NCBI GenBank assembly: GCA_020832345.1
Contig: JAFIEY010000232.1
Span: forward strand, 1 to 52,111
DNA length: 52,111 nt
Direction: 5' to 3'
Origin: Cryomorphaceae bacterium
Lineage (GTDB): Bacteria; Bacteroidota; Bacteroidia; Flavobacteriales; Schleiferiaceae
The notes beneath the pieces were generated by a model. It made no database searches, was not told the origin of the DNA, and saw only the letters and a list, made by a program, of their open reading frames with translations. Position 1 is the stretch's first letter; each line of letters starts with the position of its first letter. The position numbers and the translations under genes were made by a program. Below are positions 15,976 to 25,476 of this stretch, one piece after another.

Positions 15976-16749
15976 ATGATACAGGTAACAGGAATAAAAA
16001 AATCTTTTGGTGACGTTGAAGTCCTTCGTGGAATTGACGCAAACTTTTACGAGGGAAAAACCAATTTGATTATTGGAAAGAGTGGATCGGGAAAAACCGT
16101 TTTTCTTAAATGTCTGCTGGGCCTACACAACATTAATGCGGGCGAAATTTCCTTTGACGGTCGTCCACTTTCAGAAATGGAGGATAAGCAGCGCCGGGAA
16201 TTGCGACTGGAACTGGGCATGGTTTTCCAAGGTAGCGCCCTATTCGATTCGCTTACCGTTGAGGAGAATGTGAGTTTTCCTTTGAAGATGTTTGCCAATA
16301 TGAGCAAATCAGAAATTGAGGATCGAACAAATTTTTGTCTTAAAAGGGTAAATATAGCGGATGCAAATGCACGGTTTCCAGCGGAAATCAGTGGGGGTAT
16401 GCAAAAACGCGTAGCCATCGCAAGGGCCATCGTCATGAACCCAAAATACCTCTTTTGCGATGAGCCAAACAGCGGTTTGGACCCCAAAACAGCTATGGTC
16501 ATCGACGAATTGATAAAAGAAATCACCTTAGAGTTCAATATCACCACCGTGATCAATACGCACGACATGAATTCGGTTATGCAAATTGGCGACAATATCA
16601 TTTTTCTTGCCGATGGCAAAAAAGCCTGGGAGGGGAACAAAGAAGAAGTCATTACCACCGACGACCAGGAAATGGCTGATTTTGTCTTTAGCTCCGAACT
16701 ATTTAAAAAAATTCGTCGTGCTGCGCGTATGGAACAAGGTTTGCGTTAG
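15976..16749 (+). CDS. mlaF: MlaF-family ABC transporter ATPase
   Basis: A 257-residue ATPase pairing with MlaE. Walker A GKSGSGKT lies at 34-41, the signature SGGMQKRVAIARAI at about 138-151, and Walker B with CDEPNSGLDP at about 155-167. The GLDPKTAMVIDELI sequence is characteristic of the MlaF subfamily. It starts two bases after the MlaE stop codon. A non-canonical signature (ISGGMQKR) is normal for MlaF. Confidence 0.94.
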   Translation: MIQVTGIKKSFGDVEVLRGIDANFYEGKTNLIIGKSGSGKTVFLKCLLGLHNINAGEISFDGRPLSEMEDKQRRELRLELGMVFQGSALFDSLTVEENVSFPLKMFANMSKSEIEDRTNFCLKRVNIADANARFPAEISGGMQKRVAIARAIVMNPKYLFCDEPNSGLDPKTAMVIDELIKEITLEFNITTVINTHDMNSVMQIGDNIIFLADGKKAWEGNKEEVITTDDQEMADFVFSSELFKKIRRAARMEQGLR

Positions 16750-16797
16750 TACATTTATACGAATTGTGCTTTTCCCCCGTTCACCTAAAAAAATCCC

Positions 16798-17925
16798 ATG
16801 AGGCCATTTTTGTTGCTGTTGCTTTTTCTTTCGTTAAAAGTTTCCGGTCAGGTCGCCGAATTTGAAGTATATTTTCCCTTCGACGATGACCTTTTGGGCG
16901 AAACTGAGAAAGCAAAACTCGACCACGAAATATTTTCCATTCCCAAATCTCGAATCGACTCCATTCAGATTTTTGGTCATTGCGACAGCCTGGGTACAGA
17001 CGAGTATAATTTAGAACTTTCCGCCCGTCGGGTACTCGCCGTTAAAAAATATCTCATCAGTCGGGGTTTTGAACTTCATCAACTCACCTCCAACTATTTT
17101 GGCAGAAGCCAGCCCAAGTACAACAATACCGACGATGAAAAACGCGCCCTCAACCGACGTTGTGAGATTGTGGTTTTCCATCAACCCAACATACCATTTT
17201 ACAGTGACTTACGCATAAACGACCTCGAATTAAAACCGGGGGAAAATTATATTTTACCAAATCTTCATTTTGTGGGAAATCAAATTGTGCCGATGTGGTA
17301 TAGTTTTGATGTTCTAAACGACTTGCTCACCGTTTTTAAAAGATACCCAAATATGGAGGCAGAAATTCAGGGTCATGTTTGCTGCGTAAATGACAAACCC
17401 CTTTCGGATGAACGCGCCGAATTTGTGTATTACTTTTTAATCAATAATGGAGTGCCTAAAAAAAACCTGACTTATAAAGGTTTTGGCAACCTTCGGCCAT
17501 TTGTAAAAGAAACCCGAACAGAAGAAGAACTGCAAAACCGCCGGGTAGAAATCAAGGTCATTTCCCGGGATGAGGAACCCGCACCATTGCCACAAGATTT
17601 CAAACCCGTTGGTGATATTAAAATGATTTTGCGGGGCATTGAGTTTATACCCAACAAAGCGGGCATGTATCCCAGCAGTAGGTTTATGCTAAAATTACTC
17701 AGTGAAAGTATCGTTGAAAGTCGAAACCTGCACCACGAAATCAAAGTAAATGTAAACGGGCTAAACGAAAGATTAGCGGAAATGCGGGTTAAAGAAGTAG
17801 ATAAGTTAATGAAATCATTTGGATGTAAAGAAAATCAGTTTTCCGTTACTGCCTACAATCCACCCATAAAAAAAGGACGACAACCCCGGTTCGACTTGTA
17901 TATCAAACTCATTAAAGTTTTATGA
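16798..17925 (+). CDS. Periplasmic protein with two OmpA-like domains
   Basis: A 375-residue exported protein. It has a short signal peptide (MRPFLLLLLFLSLKVSGQ). The first OmpA-like domain is at about 20-125, with IFGHCDSLGTDEYNLELSA and NRRCEIVVF. The second, at about 165-265, has IQGHVCCVNDKPLSDERAEF and NRRVEIKVI. The third part is an extra C-terminal domain of unknown fold (FKPVGDIKMILRGIEFIPN). In the first domain the usual HTD is HCD, and in the second it is HVCC, so peptidoglycan binding by the second may be altered. It follows MlaF and precedes the patatin gene with a four-base gap, so the four probably form one transcript. Confidence 0.85.
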   Translation: MRPFLLLLLFLSLKVSGQVAEFEVYFPFDDDLLGETEKAKLDHEIFSIPKSRIDSIQIFGHCDSLGTDEYNLELSARRVLAVKKYLISRGFELHQLTSNYFGRSQPKYNNTDDEKRALNRRCEIVVFHQPNIPFYSDLRINDLELKPGENYILPNLHFVGNQIVPMWYSFDVLNDLLTVFKRYPNMEAEIQGHVCCVNDKPLSDERAEFVYYFLINNGVPKKNLTYKGFGNLRPFVKETRTEEELQNRRVEIKVISRDEEPAPLPQDFKPVGDIKMILRGIEFIPNKAGMYPSSRFMLKLLSESIVESRNLHHEIKVNVNGLNERLAEMRVKEVDKLMKSFGCKENQFSVTAYNPPIKKGRQPRFDLYIKLIKVL

Positions 17926-17929
17926 TAAA

Positions 17930-20221
17930 ATGAACGAACCGACAGAGAAAAAACCGCGATTTATTAGGGTTCACCAATTGTGGATATTTTTTGCCACCTT
18001 TTTCCCCGTTCGTCTATTTGTCCTCCACCTAAGAAGGAGCATTCTGATGTTATTGCTCTGGTTATTTTTGTTCTTCGCAATTTCCGAAACGCTTTTCACA
18101 GATTATGGCGTTCACTTGCTTTTTCTCATTCCGGAATATCGCGGGGAAACTAATTTCATGAGTTTCTTCCTCACGGGGTTGGGCTTGGGTTTATTTACCA
18201 TGGCCTTTCATGTTTCAAGTTATATTTTTTACAGTTACCGCTACAGTTTTTTGGCTACCCTCGATCGCCCCATTTACCGTTTTAGCATCAACAACAGCTT
18301 GATTCCCGGTGTATTTATCTTGTATTTCTGTCGCAAGCTATACCTTTTCCACGGTCAACTCGATTACACAATACTGGATAGGTTAATTCTAATTTCGGGC
18401 TTACTCTTTGGTGTGTTTTTTATGATCGCCTTTGTGTTTACCTACTTCTTCACCCTCAATCGCAGTAAAAATGTTTTTGAGGACAAGCCCATTAAGTCCG
18501 TCAATAAATTTCTGCAAAACTTATATAGCAAGCGAAATGACATTGACATTCTGACCACCACCGACCTTCGGGTTCACACCTACTTAAAGAACTTCCACCG
18601 ATTGCGGGCCACACGAACGGCGGATCACTACGAATTTAGCAAGCTCATAAATGCTTTGGAGCAGCACCACCTTAGGGCCGCGTATTTCTTTCTGGCGCTG
18701 ATTATACTGCTTGTTGGTTTGGGAACTTTTGAAGAATACGATTGGGTCCAAATCCCCGCTGTTTCCACCCTGCTCATTTTGCTTTCCGTACTCATCATGA
18801 TTTCCGGTGCATTTTTCTCACGGTTTAAGGGTTGGACAACCACCGCTGCCATCGCGACAATTATCATCATCAATTACCTTTCGGCTTTACCACCTTTTTA
18901 CAAACCCAATCAGGCCACTGGATTAGACTACGACACAACTCCAGCGGAATTTTCTCGTGATATTCTATACCGGAATACCACCGATAGTATCGTGCAAAAT
19001 GACCGCGAACATTGGATTCAAATCCTGGAGAATTGGAAAGCTCGACAAAAATCATCCAAACCCAAACTGGTCATTTACAATGTAAGCGGCGGAGGCATTC
19101 GGTCTTCCATTTGGACATATACCATTTTGGACAAACTGGACAGCATTTACGGCGGCGCATTACATCATAATGCGTTTCTCATTACCGGTTCCTCGGGCGG
19201 CATGTTAGGCGCATCATATTTTCGTGAAATTAAATACCGAAAACAAACCGCCGATTGGCCGGAAAACGCACCAAAAGATAAAGATGTATTAGCCCGTGAA
19301 TTGAGTGCCGACATGCTCAACCCAACCGTTTTTAACTTCCTGGTAAACGATTTATTTTTCCGTTTCCGAAAACATGAATATGGCAATCGTCTGTATTACA
19401 AGGACAGAGGTGTAGCCCTCGACCAAGCTTTTAACCGCAACACCTTTGGCATGTTGGACAAAACCTTAGGCGATTATAGCGCCCCGGAATTTACCGCCAA
19501 TATGCCCATCATGATTTTTGCGCCCATCATGATTCAAGACGGAAGACGTATGGTAATTTCAGCACAGCCCACCTCATTTCTCACCTTTACCCGGAATCAA
19601 CAATCCATTTTGGAAGAAAAGGTTTTTGACGGACTTGAATTCTCCAGAATTTTTGAAAATCAAGATGCGATGAACTTGTCCTTCCTCACCGCAAACAGAA
19701 TAAGTGCTTCCTTTCCCTATATCACCCCACTTGTTAATTTGCCCAGCAAGCCGGATATTGCACTGATTGATGCCGGGGTACGCGACAATGACGGATTCGA
19801 AATTGGGATGCGGATGGTACACGAATTAAATGACTGGATAAAAGAAAACACCTCCGGCGTAGTTTTCATTAGGATAAAAGCCGATAAATCGGAGGATGAA
19901 CCACTGTTGACAAATGAATTATCGAGAGACCGTTTGGCCCATCTTCTTCGTCCGGTTGGCGGATTGTTTGCGAGTTTTGCCCATTTACAAGTATTCAACA
20001 AGTCACTGATTCGGCAATTTGGTGAAGCCGCGATAGACGTGCCTATTGAAGTCATAAATTTCCCCCTATTTCGTCCTGGGGAAGAAGAAAATCTTTCGCT
20101 GAGCTGGCGATTAACCGAAATTGAACAAGAGCAACTTCGGGGCGCCCTGTTGCGTCCGGAAAACCGACACGCTATCGAACGAGTTCAGAAAATCATCAAT
20201 ACGCGAAGTGAGGTGAAATAA
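17930..20221 (+). CDS. Membrane-anchored patatin-like phospholipase
   Basis: A 763-residue protein with two parts. The first 325 residues contain about seven hydrophobic segments (roughly 36-52, 78-98, 122-142, 150-172, 248-268, 275-292 and 305-322). The C-terminal part is a patatin fold: oxyanion motif SGGGIRSS at 386-393, nucleophile motif GSSGG at 420-424 with Ser422 as the likely nucleophile, and catalytic aspartate in DAG at 614-616. The sequence ISASFPYITP at 591-600 matches the family. Such enzymes cut acyl chains from phospholipids. The membrane domain followed by patatin, beside MlaE-MlaF, suggests a role in membrane lipid turnover; this is inference. Which side of the membrane the catalytic part faces is not clear. 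Confidence 0.85.
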   Translation: MNEPTEKKPRFIRVHQLWIFFATFFPVRLFVLHLRRSILMLLLWLFLFFAISETLFTDYGVHLLFLIPEYRGETNFMSFFLTGLGLGLFTMAFHVSSYIFYSYRYSFLATLDRPIYRFSINNSLIPGVFILYFCRKLYLFHGQLDYTILDRLILISGLLFGVFFMIAFVFTYFFTLNRSKNVFEDKPIKSVNKFLQNLYSKRNDIDILTTTDLRVHTYLKNFHRLRATRTADHYEFSKLINALEQHHLRAAYFFLALIILLVGLGTFEEYDWVQIPAVSTLLILLSVLIMISGAFFSRFKGWTTTAAIATIIIINYLSALPPFYKPNQATGLDYDTTPAEFSRDILYRNTTDSIVQNDREHWIQILENWKARQKSSKPKLVIYNVSGGGIRSSIWTYTILDKLDSIYGGALHHNAFLITGSSGGMLGASYFREIKYRKQTADWPENAPKDKDVLARELSADMLNPTVFNFLVNDLFFRFRKHEYGNRLYYKDRGVALDQAFNRNTFGMLDKTLGDYSAPEFTANMPIMIFAPIMIQDGRRMVISAQPTSFLTFTRNQQSILEEKVFDGLEFSRIFENQDAMNLSFLTANRISASFPYITPLVNLPSKPDIALIDAGVRDNDGFEIGMRMVHELNDWIKENTSGVVFIRIKADKSEDEPLLTNELSRDRLAHLLRPVGGLFASFAHLQVFNKSLIRQFGEAAIDVPIEVINFPLFRPGEEENLSLSWRLTEIEQEQLRGALLRPENRHAIERVQKIINTRSEVK

Positions 20222-20266
20222 AAAATATACGCTCATAAAAACCCAAAAATATTTATTTTTTTTGTG

Positions 20267-20274
20267 TAGGTTTG
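20267..20274 (+). promoter_or_regulatory. Bacteroidota -7 promoter box (TAGGTTTG) of pyrH
   Basis: TAGGTTTG fits TAnnTTTG and lies 19 bases before the pyrH start at 20294, in an intergenic gap of only 72 bases that is otherwise very AT-rich. No -33 TTG was clear. Confidence 0.6.
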
Positions 20275-20293
20275 CATCAATTGAACCAAAAGC

Positions 20294-21001
20294 ATGCAAT
20301 ACAAAAGAATTCTATTGAAACTCAGTGGTGAGGCACTGATGGGAGACCTCAATTACGGCATAGACCCACAGCGCTTAAAAGAATACGCTGAAGACATCAA
20401 AGCCATCATCGATTTAAAAATAGAGGTGGCTATTGTCATTGGAGGAGGAAATATTTTTAGGGGTGTAGCCGGTGCGAGCATGGGCATGGATCGCGTTCAA
20501 GCCGACTATATGGGCATGTTGGCCACCACCATCAACGGGTTGGCTTTACAATCTGCATTAGAGGAAAAAGGAATTTATACCCGGCTGCAAAACGCCATAG
20601 AAATGGATAAAATCGCCGAACCCTTTATTCGTCGTAGGGCCGTTCGCCATTTGGAAAAAGGACGAGTTGTTATTTTTTCGGGAGGTACGGGAAATCCCTA
20701 TTTCACCACCGACACAGCAGCGACCCTTCGCGCCATTGAAATAGAAGCCGATGTCATTCTCAAAGGAACACGGGTTGACGGCGTTTACAATGCCGACCCG
20801 GAAAAAGATTCTACCGCAGTAAAATACGATAGATTGTCGTTCCGCGAAGCCTATGAAAAAGGGTTAAACATCATGGATATGACCGCTTTTACCTTAAGTG
20901 AAGAAAACAAATTACCCATACTCGTCTTTGATATGAATACCCGTGGCAATTTACTCCGGGTTGTATCAGGAGAAAACATTGGCACCCTAGTTCACAATTA
21001 G
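20294..21001 (+). CDS. pyrH: UMP kinase
   Basis: A 235-residue hexameric-type UMP kinase that phosphorylates UMP to UDP in pyrimidine synthesis. The nucleotide-binding start is [12 protein letters not shown] at 5-16, followed by [11 protein letters not shown] (about 47-57). The central motif [18 protein letters not shown] is conserved, as is the UMP-binding region [18 protein letters not shown]. The length is normal for PyrH. It is directly followed by frr, the usual pairing near the translation genes. It is essential in most bacteria. Confidence 0.97.
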   Translation: MQYKRILLKLSGEALMGDLNYGIDPQRLKEYAEDIKAIIDLKIEVAIVIGGGNIFRGVAGASMGMDRVQADYMGMLATTINGLALQSALEEKGIYTRLQNAIEMDKIAEPFIRRRAVRHLEKGRVVIFSGGTGNPYFTTDTAATLRAIEIEADVILKGTRVDGVYNADPEKDSTAVKYDRLSFREAYEKGLNIMDMTAFTLSEENKLPILVFDMNTRGNLLRVVSGENIGTLVHN

Positions 21002-21025
21002 AATCACAATTAAGACACCATTATC

Positions 21026-21589
21026 ATGAACGAAGAATTGGAACTCATATTTGCGACGACAGAAGAGGCCATGGACGGCGCGATTAAGCATCTGGAAAAA
21101 GAACTCATTAAAATCCGGGCAGGTCGCGCAAATCCATCAATGCTTTCAACGGTTAAAGTAGATTATTACGGCTCCATTACGCCATTGAGTGGTGTGGGAA
21201 ACGTCAGCACACCTGACGCACGAACCATCACCATCCAACCTTGGGAGAAGGGCATGATTTCAGAAATAGAAAAAGCCATCCTCAATGCTGGCCTGGGACT
21301 AAACCCCAGCAACAATGGCGAAATGGTCATTATCAACATACCCCCACTTACCGAAGACCGAAGGAAGGATTTGGTCAAGGCCGCCAAGGCTGAAGCTGAG
21401 CACGCCCGCGTAAGTATTCGCGCAGCGCGAAAAGATGCCAATGATGCGCTTAAAAAGCTAAAAGATGAGGGCGCCCCGGAGGATTTGATAAAGAGAAATG
21501 AAGATGAAGTTCAAAAATTAACCAACACTTATAATGGTAAGGTTGATGCCGTTTTGGAGAAGAAAGAAAACGATATTATGACCGTATAA
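21026..21589 (+). CDS. frr: Ribosome recycling factor
   Basis: A 187-residue three-helix-bundle protein that works with EF-G to split the ribosome after termination. Family marks are LIKIRAGRANPSMLSTVKVDYYG at about 26-48, the conserved QPWEKGMI motif, and IPPLTEDRRKDLVKAAK in the middle. The length matches the family. It lies 24 bases after pyrH, an arrangement conserved in many bacteria, and ends 10 bases before the next membrane protein gene. Confidence 0.97.
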   Translation: MNEELELIFATTEEAMDGAIKHLEKELIKIRAGRANPSMLSTVKVDYYGSITPLSGVGNVSTPDARTITIQPWEKGMISEIEKAILNAGLGLNPSNNGEMVIINIPPLTEDRRKDLVKAAKAEAEHARVSIRAARKDANDALKKLKDEGAPEDLIKRNEDEVQKLTNTYNGKVDAVLEKKENDIMTV

Positions 21590-21599
21590 TCAATAAATT

Positions 21600-23114
21600 A
21601 TGCGTCGCTATCTCCACAAAATCAAAAACAAGCCGGCGCTATCACGCTGGCTGTTTTATTTGTGCCTGGCGGGGCTTGTTTTTCCCATTTACCTACTCCC
21701 CCTTTTTCCCACCCTTGATGGCGCAGCCCACTTATACGGCGCTTCACTTATCGCGCGATGGAACGAATTCTCATTCGCACATGAGGTTTTCCTAAAACAC
21801 CCTTTTCCCCCGCCCAATATTCTCTCTCACTGGTTGATGGCCGCTGTTTGGTCCTTCGCTTCACCTGCCGGAATCGAAAAGGGGCTGGTTATGCTGATCA
21901 TAATACTACCTGCCATTGGCGCCGAAATCATTTGTCGGCAAAAAGGTATTTCCTCCGTAAACGCCCTGCTCATACTTCCTTTGTCGCACAACCTGATGCT
22001 TTACATGGGATTTTATAATTTCCTGTTGGGCATCGGCATTATGATTCTCGCCTACGCAGTTTTACATTATTTACGGGGCAAATCCACCTGGATGATTGTA
22101 ATGTACACCTTAGCCGTCGCAATTTTAATGCACTTTTCACATTTATTCATACTGCCGTTTTTCACCGGAATCCTGCTCATAGATTTTCTTTTTTCAAAAT
22201 CCCGGCTCAAGCGAATCGCGCTAATTAGTTCACTCTTACCTCTAGCGGCATCATTCATAGTATTCTTCATGTTTAATGTTGAAAAGTCATCGTCGTCTTA
22301 TCAATTTATTTTTCCAGAAACCCTCCAACGACTCGCCGAACTATGGGATGCAAAACCACTGGTGACTTTTCGAGAAACAGAAACCATCAGAACCCAGTGG
22401 TTTACTATTTTATTAATTGTTCTCCTTTTTACCGAATTATGGCGTATAAAACGCTGGTCATATTCCGGGAGAGCATTTGGCGTAATTAGTGCCGCATTGC
22501 TTATCATCTTTTTATTTACACCCGACGCGCTCTTTGGTGGGGGATTTTTATCCGTTAGGGTTCACCTCTTTCTTCTGGTTAGTTTGGTATTGCTCCTAAT
22601 ATTGGAAGTCCGGAGAATTTGGCAACGTATTGCCATTATTCTATTTTTTTTCATTTACACCCCATTGCAATATGAGTATCAGTATAAAATATCCAAATAT
22701 CTTTCCCATTTGGGCAGTCAGCTTTACCATCTGGGCGAACAGATGCAAACGCCGGGCATTGCCCTTCCAGTGTACAACATAGAAAATTGGCTAGAGCAAA
22801 ATGTAGCCAATTACGCAGGCGTTCACAACCCCATTTTAATCGCAGACTTCTACGAAGCTTTAAATCCCCACTTTCCCTTCTACTACAACCACTATATGCA
22901 TTTGTACAGAATGATGGGGCTGGATGAAGAAGGCGGAAATGATTGTCCCGACATTCAAGCGATGGAAAGCAAATCTTCCTTTAAAATTGAGTACATCATT
23001 AATATTAGACATAAAACCTTTGCAGAAGATTGTCCCCTCTCAGAGATGATCGAAACGGAATTCACTAAAATTGGTGAAACCATAGACTGCACCTTGTACC
23101 AAAGGATAAAATAG
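21600..23114 (+). CDS. Large multi-pass membrane protein of unknown function
   Basis: A 504-residue protein with about ten predicted membrane helices; among the clearest are WLFYLCLAGLVFPIYLLPL (19-37) and LNLMLYMGFYNFLLGIGI-like segments near 130-150. A short acidic, periplasmic-like loop sits at the C-terminal side. The pattern LFPTLDGAAHLYGASLIA early on resembles the dolichyl-mannosyltransferase-like/GT-C-style membrane proteins in which an acidic residue sits in the first loop (LDGAAH), but I am not certain. It is transcribed downstream of frr. The family is not recognised with confidence. Confidence 0.75.
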   Translation: MRRYLHKIKNKPALSRWLFYLCLAGLVFPIYLLPLFPTLDGAAHLYGASLIARWNEFSFAHEVFLKHPFPPPNILSHWLMAAVWSFASPAGIEKGLVMLIIILPAIGAEIICRQKGISSVNALLILPLSHNLMLYMGFYNFLLGIGIMILAYAVLHYLRGKSTWMIVMYTLAVAILMHFSHLFILPFFTGILLIDFLFSKSRLKRIALISSLLPLAASFIVFFMFNVEKSSSSYQFIFPETLQRLAELWDAKPLVTFRETETIRTQWFTILLIVLLFTELWRIKRWSYSGRAFGVISAALLIIFLFTPDALFGGGFLSVRVHLFLLVSLVLLLILEVRRIWQRIAIILFFFIYTPLQYEYQYKISKYLSHLGSQLYHLGEQMQTPGIALPVYNIENWLEQNVANYAGVHNPILIADFYEALNPHFPFYYNHYMHLYRMMGLDEEGGNDCPDIQAMESKSSFKIEYIINIRHKTFAEDCPLSEMIETEFTKIGETIDCTLYQRIK

Positions 23115-23162
23115 CCATTGCAAGAAAACACACTTTTCGACGCGGGCTTACCTTCGTATTCA

Positions 23163-23170
23163 TACCTTTG
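23163..23170 (+). promoter_or_regulatory. Bacteroidota -7 promoter box (TACCTTTG) of purB
   Basis: TACCTTTG fits TAnnTTTG and lies 24 bases before the preferred purB start at 23195. It overlaps the longer open frame that begins at 23168, which argues for the shorter start. Confidence 0.6.
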
Positions 23171-23194
23171 CCCTTTTGTAAAAATCACCATATT

Positions 23195-24532
23195 ATGAGC
23201 AATGCATTGCTGTCCATTTCCCCAATCGACGGACGTTACCAAAAACACACCAAGCCATTAAGTTACTATTTTTCCGAATACGCGCTCATTCGTTACCGAC
23301 TTGAAATAGAGATTGAATATTTCATTTTCCTCGCTGAACAAGGCTTACCTCAATTGCCTCCGGTTTCAGAGAAAATGGCCATCGATATGCGCAGGTGGTT
23401 TGATGAATTCACCGAGGCAGATGCGCAAGCCATCAAAGACATTGAAAAAGTGACCAACCACGACGTAAAAGCTGTGGAGTATTTTCTCAAAGAAAAAATG
23501 AAAGGTACCGAAGTGGAGAAATATTCGGAGTTTGTTCATTTTGGTCTTACATCACAAGACATCAACAACACAGCCTTTCCCCTCTCCTTGCGTGATTTTC
23601 ACGAGGAGGAATTCACCTCGTTTTTGGAGGTAGTTATTATGGCACTCGAAGACAAGGTTGAAGCGTGGAATGACATTCCCATGTTGGCACGCACGCACGG
23701 ACAACCGGCTTCACCTACGCGATTGGGTAAAGAAATCAAGGTATTTTCAGAGCGAATAAAGCAGCAACTTGAATTATTGGAGGGCATTCCATTTGCCGCA
23801 AAATTTGGTGGCGCAACCGGCAACCTCAATGCGCACACCGTGGCTTATCCTGATCGCGATTGGCACGACTTTGCCGAAAAATTTGTGCAGAGAATTGGAC
23901 TGAGCAGGTCGCACCCAACCACCCAAATTGAACATTACGACATGCTGGCCGCCTACTTTGACGCCATAAAACGCATCAATACCATCCTTATAGATTTTGC
24001 CCGGGATATATGGCAATACGTTGCAAGTGACTATTTTAAGCAGAAAATAAAGAAAGGTGAAATCGGTAGCTCAGCCATGCCTCACAAGGTTAACCCTATT
24101 GATTTTGAAAACGCAGAAGGCAACTTGGGAATTGCCAATGCACTTTTGGAACATTTAAGTGCAAAGCTGCCCATTTCAAGATTACAACGGGATCTTACCG
24201 ATTCCACAGTATTGCGAAATGCAGGTGTTCCACTGGCACATGTCGTCATCGCCTTAAAATCCCTAAAACGCGGCATCGACAAACTCATTGTAAACGAAGA
24301 AGCCATCCGCCAGGATTTGGAAAAAAACTGGGCTGTGGTCGCAGAAGCAGCGCAAACCATTCTCAGACGAGAAGGATACCCCAAACCTTATGAAGCACTA
24401 AAGGAACTCACCCGAACCAACCAAACGGTTACCGAAGAATCCATGAAAACATTCGTAGCGGGTTTAAATGTAAGCGAGGAAATCAAAACTGAAATCCTTG
24501 CTATAACACCATTTAATTACGTGGGTCAATGA
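23195..24532 (+). CDS. purB: Adenylosuccinate lyase
   Basis: A 445-residue fumarase/aspartase-superfamily enzyme acting twice in purine synthesis: it releases fumarate from SAICAR and from adenylosuccinate. The start MSNALLSISPIDGRYQKHT matches the family's SPIDGRY opening. The catalytic signature SSAMPHKVNPIDFENAEGN is intact, as are the conserved TSQDINNTAF and ARTHGQPASPTRLGKE blocks. The frame allows nine more upstream residues, but those overlap the promoter box. It overlaps the next gene by four bases. With purK-purE at 11-12.6 kb this is the third purine gene in the window, though not in the same operon. Confidence 0.97.
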   Translation: MSNALLSISPIDGRYQKHTKPLSYYFSEYALIRYRLEIEIEYFIFLAEQGLPQLPPVSEKMAIDMRRWFDEFTEADAQAIKDIEKVTNHDVKAVEYFLKEKMKGTEVEKYSEFVHFGLTSQDINNTAFPLSLRDFHEEEFTSFLEVVIMALEDKVEAWNDIPMLARTHGQPASPTRLGKEIKVFSERIKQQLELLEGIPFAAKFGGATGNLNAHTVAYPDRDWHDFAEKFVQRIGLSRSHPTTQIEHYDMLAAYFDAIKRINTILIDFARDIWQYVASDYFKQKIKKGEIGSSAMPHKVNPIDFENAEGNLGIANALLEHLSAKLPISRLQRDLTDSTVLRNAGVPLAHVVIALKSLKRGIDKLIVNEEAIRQDLEKNWAVVAEAAQTILRREGYPKPYEALKELTRTNQTVTEESMKTFVAGLNVSEEIKTEILAITPFNYVGQ

Positions 24533-25476
24533 AAGACGCAATGATCATTGACGGAAGGAGCATCTCACCGGGAGAAACGCGATTTATCGAAATTGATGTA
24601 GCCCGTTTACCGTCTGGCACATTAATTCACATGCCCATACACGTTTTTAGAAGCAATAATCCCGGACCATGTATTCTGCTTTCCGGCGGACTGCACGGCG
24701 ACGAAGTGAATGGTGTTGAGATTGTTAGGAGAATCATCGACAGTCCATGGATCAACCATTTATTGTGCGGAACCGTCATTGCATTGCCCATCATCAATGT
24801 TTATGGTTTTAACCAGTTTTCACGAGACGTTCCCGATGGCAAAGATGTCAACAGAAGTTTTCCCGGTAGCGCCGATGGCAGTTTGGCCGCCATTGTTGCC
24901 GACATTCTCACCACCAAAGTATTGCCCCATATTGATTTTGGAATTGACTTCCACACCGGCGGAGCCAGTCGAACCAATTTCCCGCAAATTCGCTACGCAC
25001 CAAAAGATGAAAGGGCAATGCAAATTGCCACGGATTTCCACGCCCCATTTACGTTACATTCCAGTCTAATATCAGGATCTTTGCGCGCCACTGCGGATAA
25101 TCTCGGAAAATCCATTGTGGTTTTTGAGGGTGGGGAAAGTCTTCGCTTTGATCCTTTCGCCATTAAGGAAGCGGTCAAAGGTGTGAGGCGTGTTTTGATA
25201 AAAAGACAAATGATCGACATCAAATCGCCCAAAGAAAAAGGCACCATATTGCTCAAAAACAGCACTTGGGTTCGCGCTGAAGCCTCGGGGTTATTTGTGC
25301 CCAAAAGGATTTCCGGGAAAAAAGTAAAAAGTGGACAGGTGATTGGGAAAATTGACAATCCCTACAACCAATTTACCCACAGTGTAATTTCCCCAAAAGA
25401 TGGGTATATTATCGGTCACAACAATATGCCATTGGTTCACCGTGGCGATGCATTATTTCATATAGCTGAAGAATGA
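24529..25476 (+). CDS. Succinylglutamate desuccinylase/aspartoacylase-family zinc hydrolase
   Basis: A 315-residue M14-type metallohydrolase. The zinc ligands are H56 and E59 in GGLHGDEVNGVE and H142 in DFHTGG. The arginine in GKDVNRSFPG (R109) is the substrate-carboxylate contact of the family. The catalytic glutamate is probably in VVFEGGESLRF. The C-terminal domain is a barrel-sandwich-like extension (GKKVKSGQVIGKIDNP) as in the AstE/AspA superfamily. The substrate is unknown; deacylation of an N-acyl amino acid is the family theme. It overlaps purB and the next gene by four bases each. Confidence 0.9.
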   Translation: MKDAMIIDGRSISPGETRFIEIDVARLPSGTLIHMPIHVFRSNNPGPCILLSGGLHGDEVNGVEIVRRIIDSPWINHLLCGTVIALPIINVYGFNQFSRDVPDGKDVNRSFPGSADGSLAAIVADILTTKVLPHIDFGIDFHTGGASRTNFPQIRYAPKDERAMQIATDFHAPFTLHSSLISGSLRATADNLGKSIVVFEGGESLRFDPFAIKEAVKGVRRVLIKRQMIDIKSPKEKGTILLKNSTWVRAEASGLFVPKRISGKKVKSGQVIGKIDNPYNQFTHSVISPKDGYIIGHNNMPLVHRGDALFHIAEE

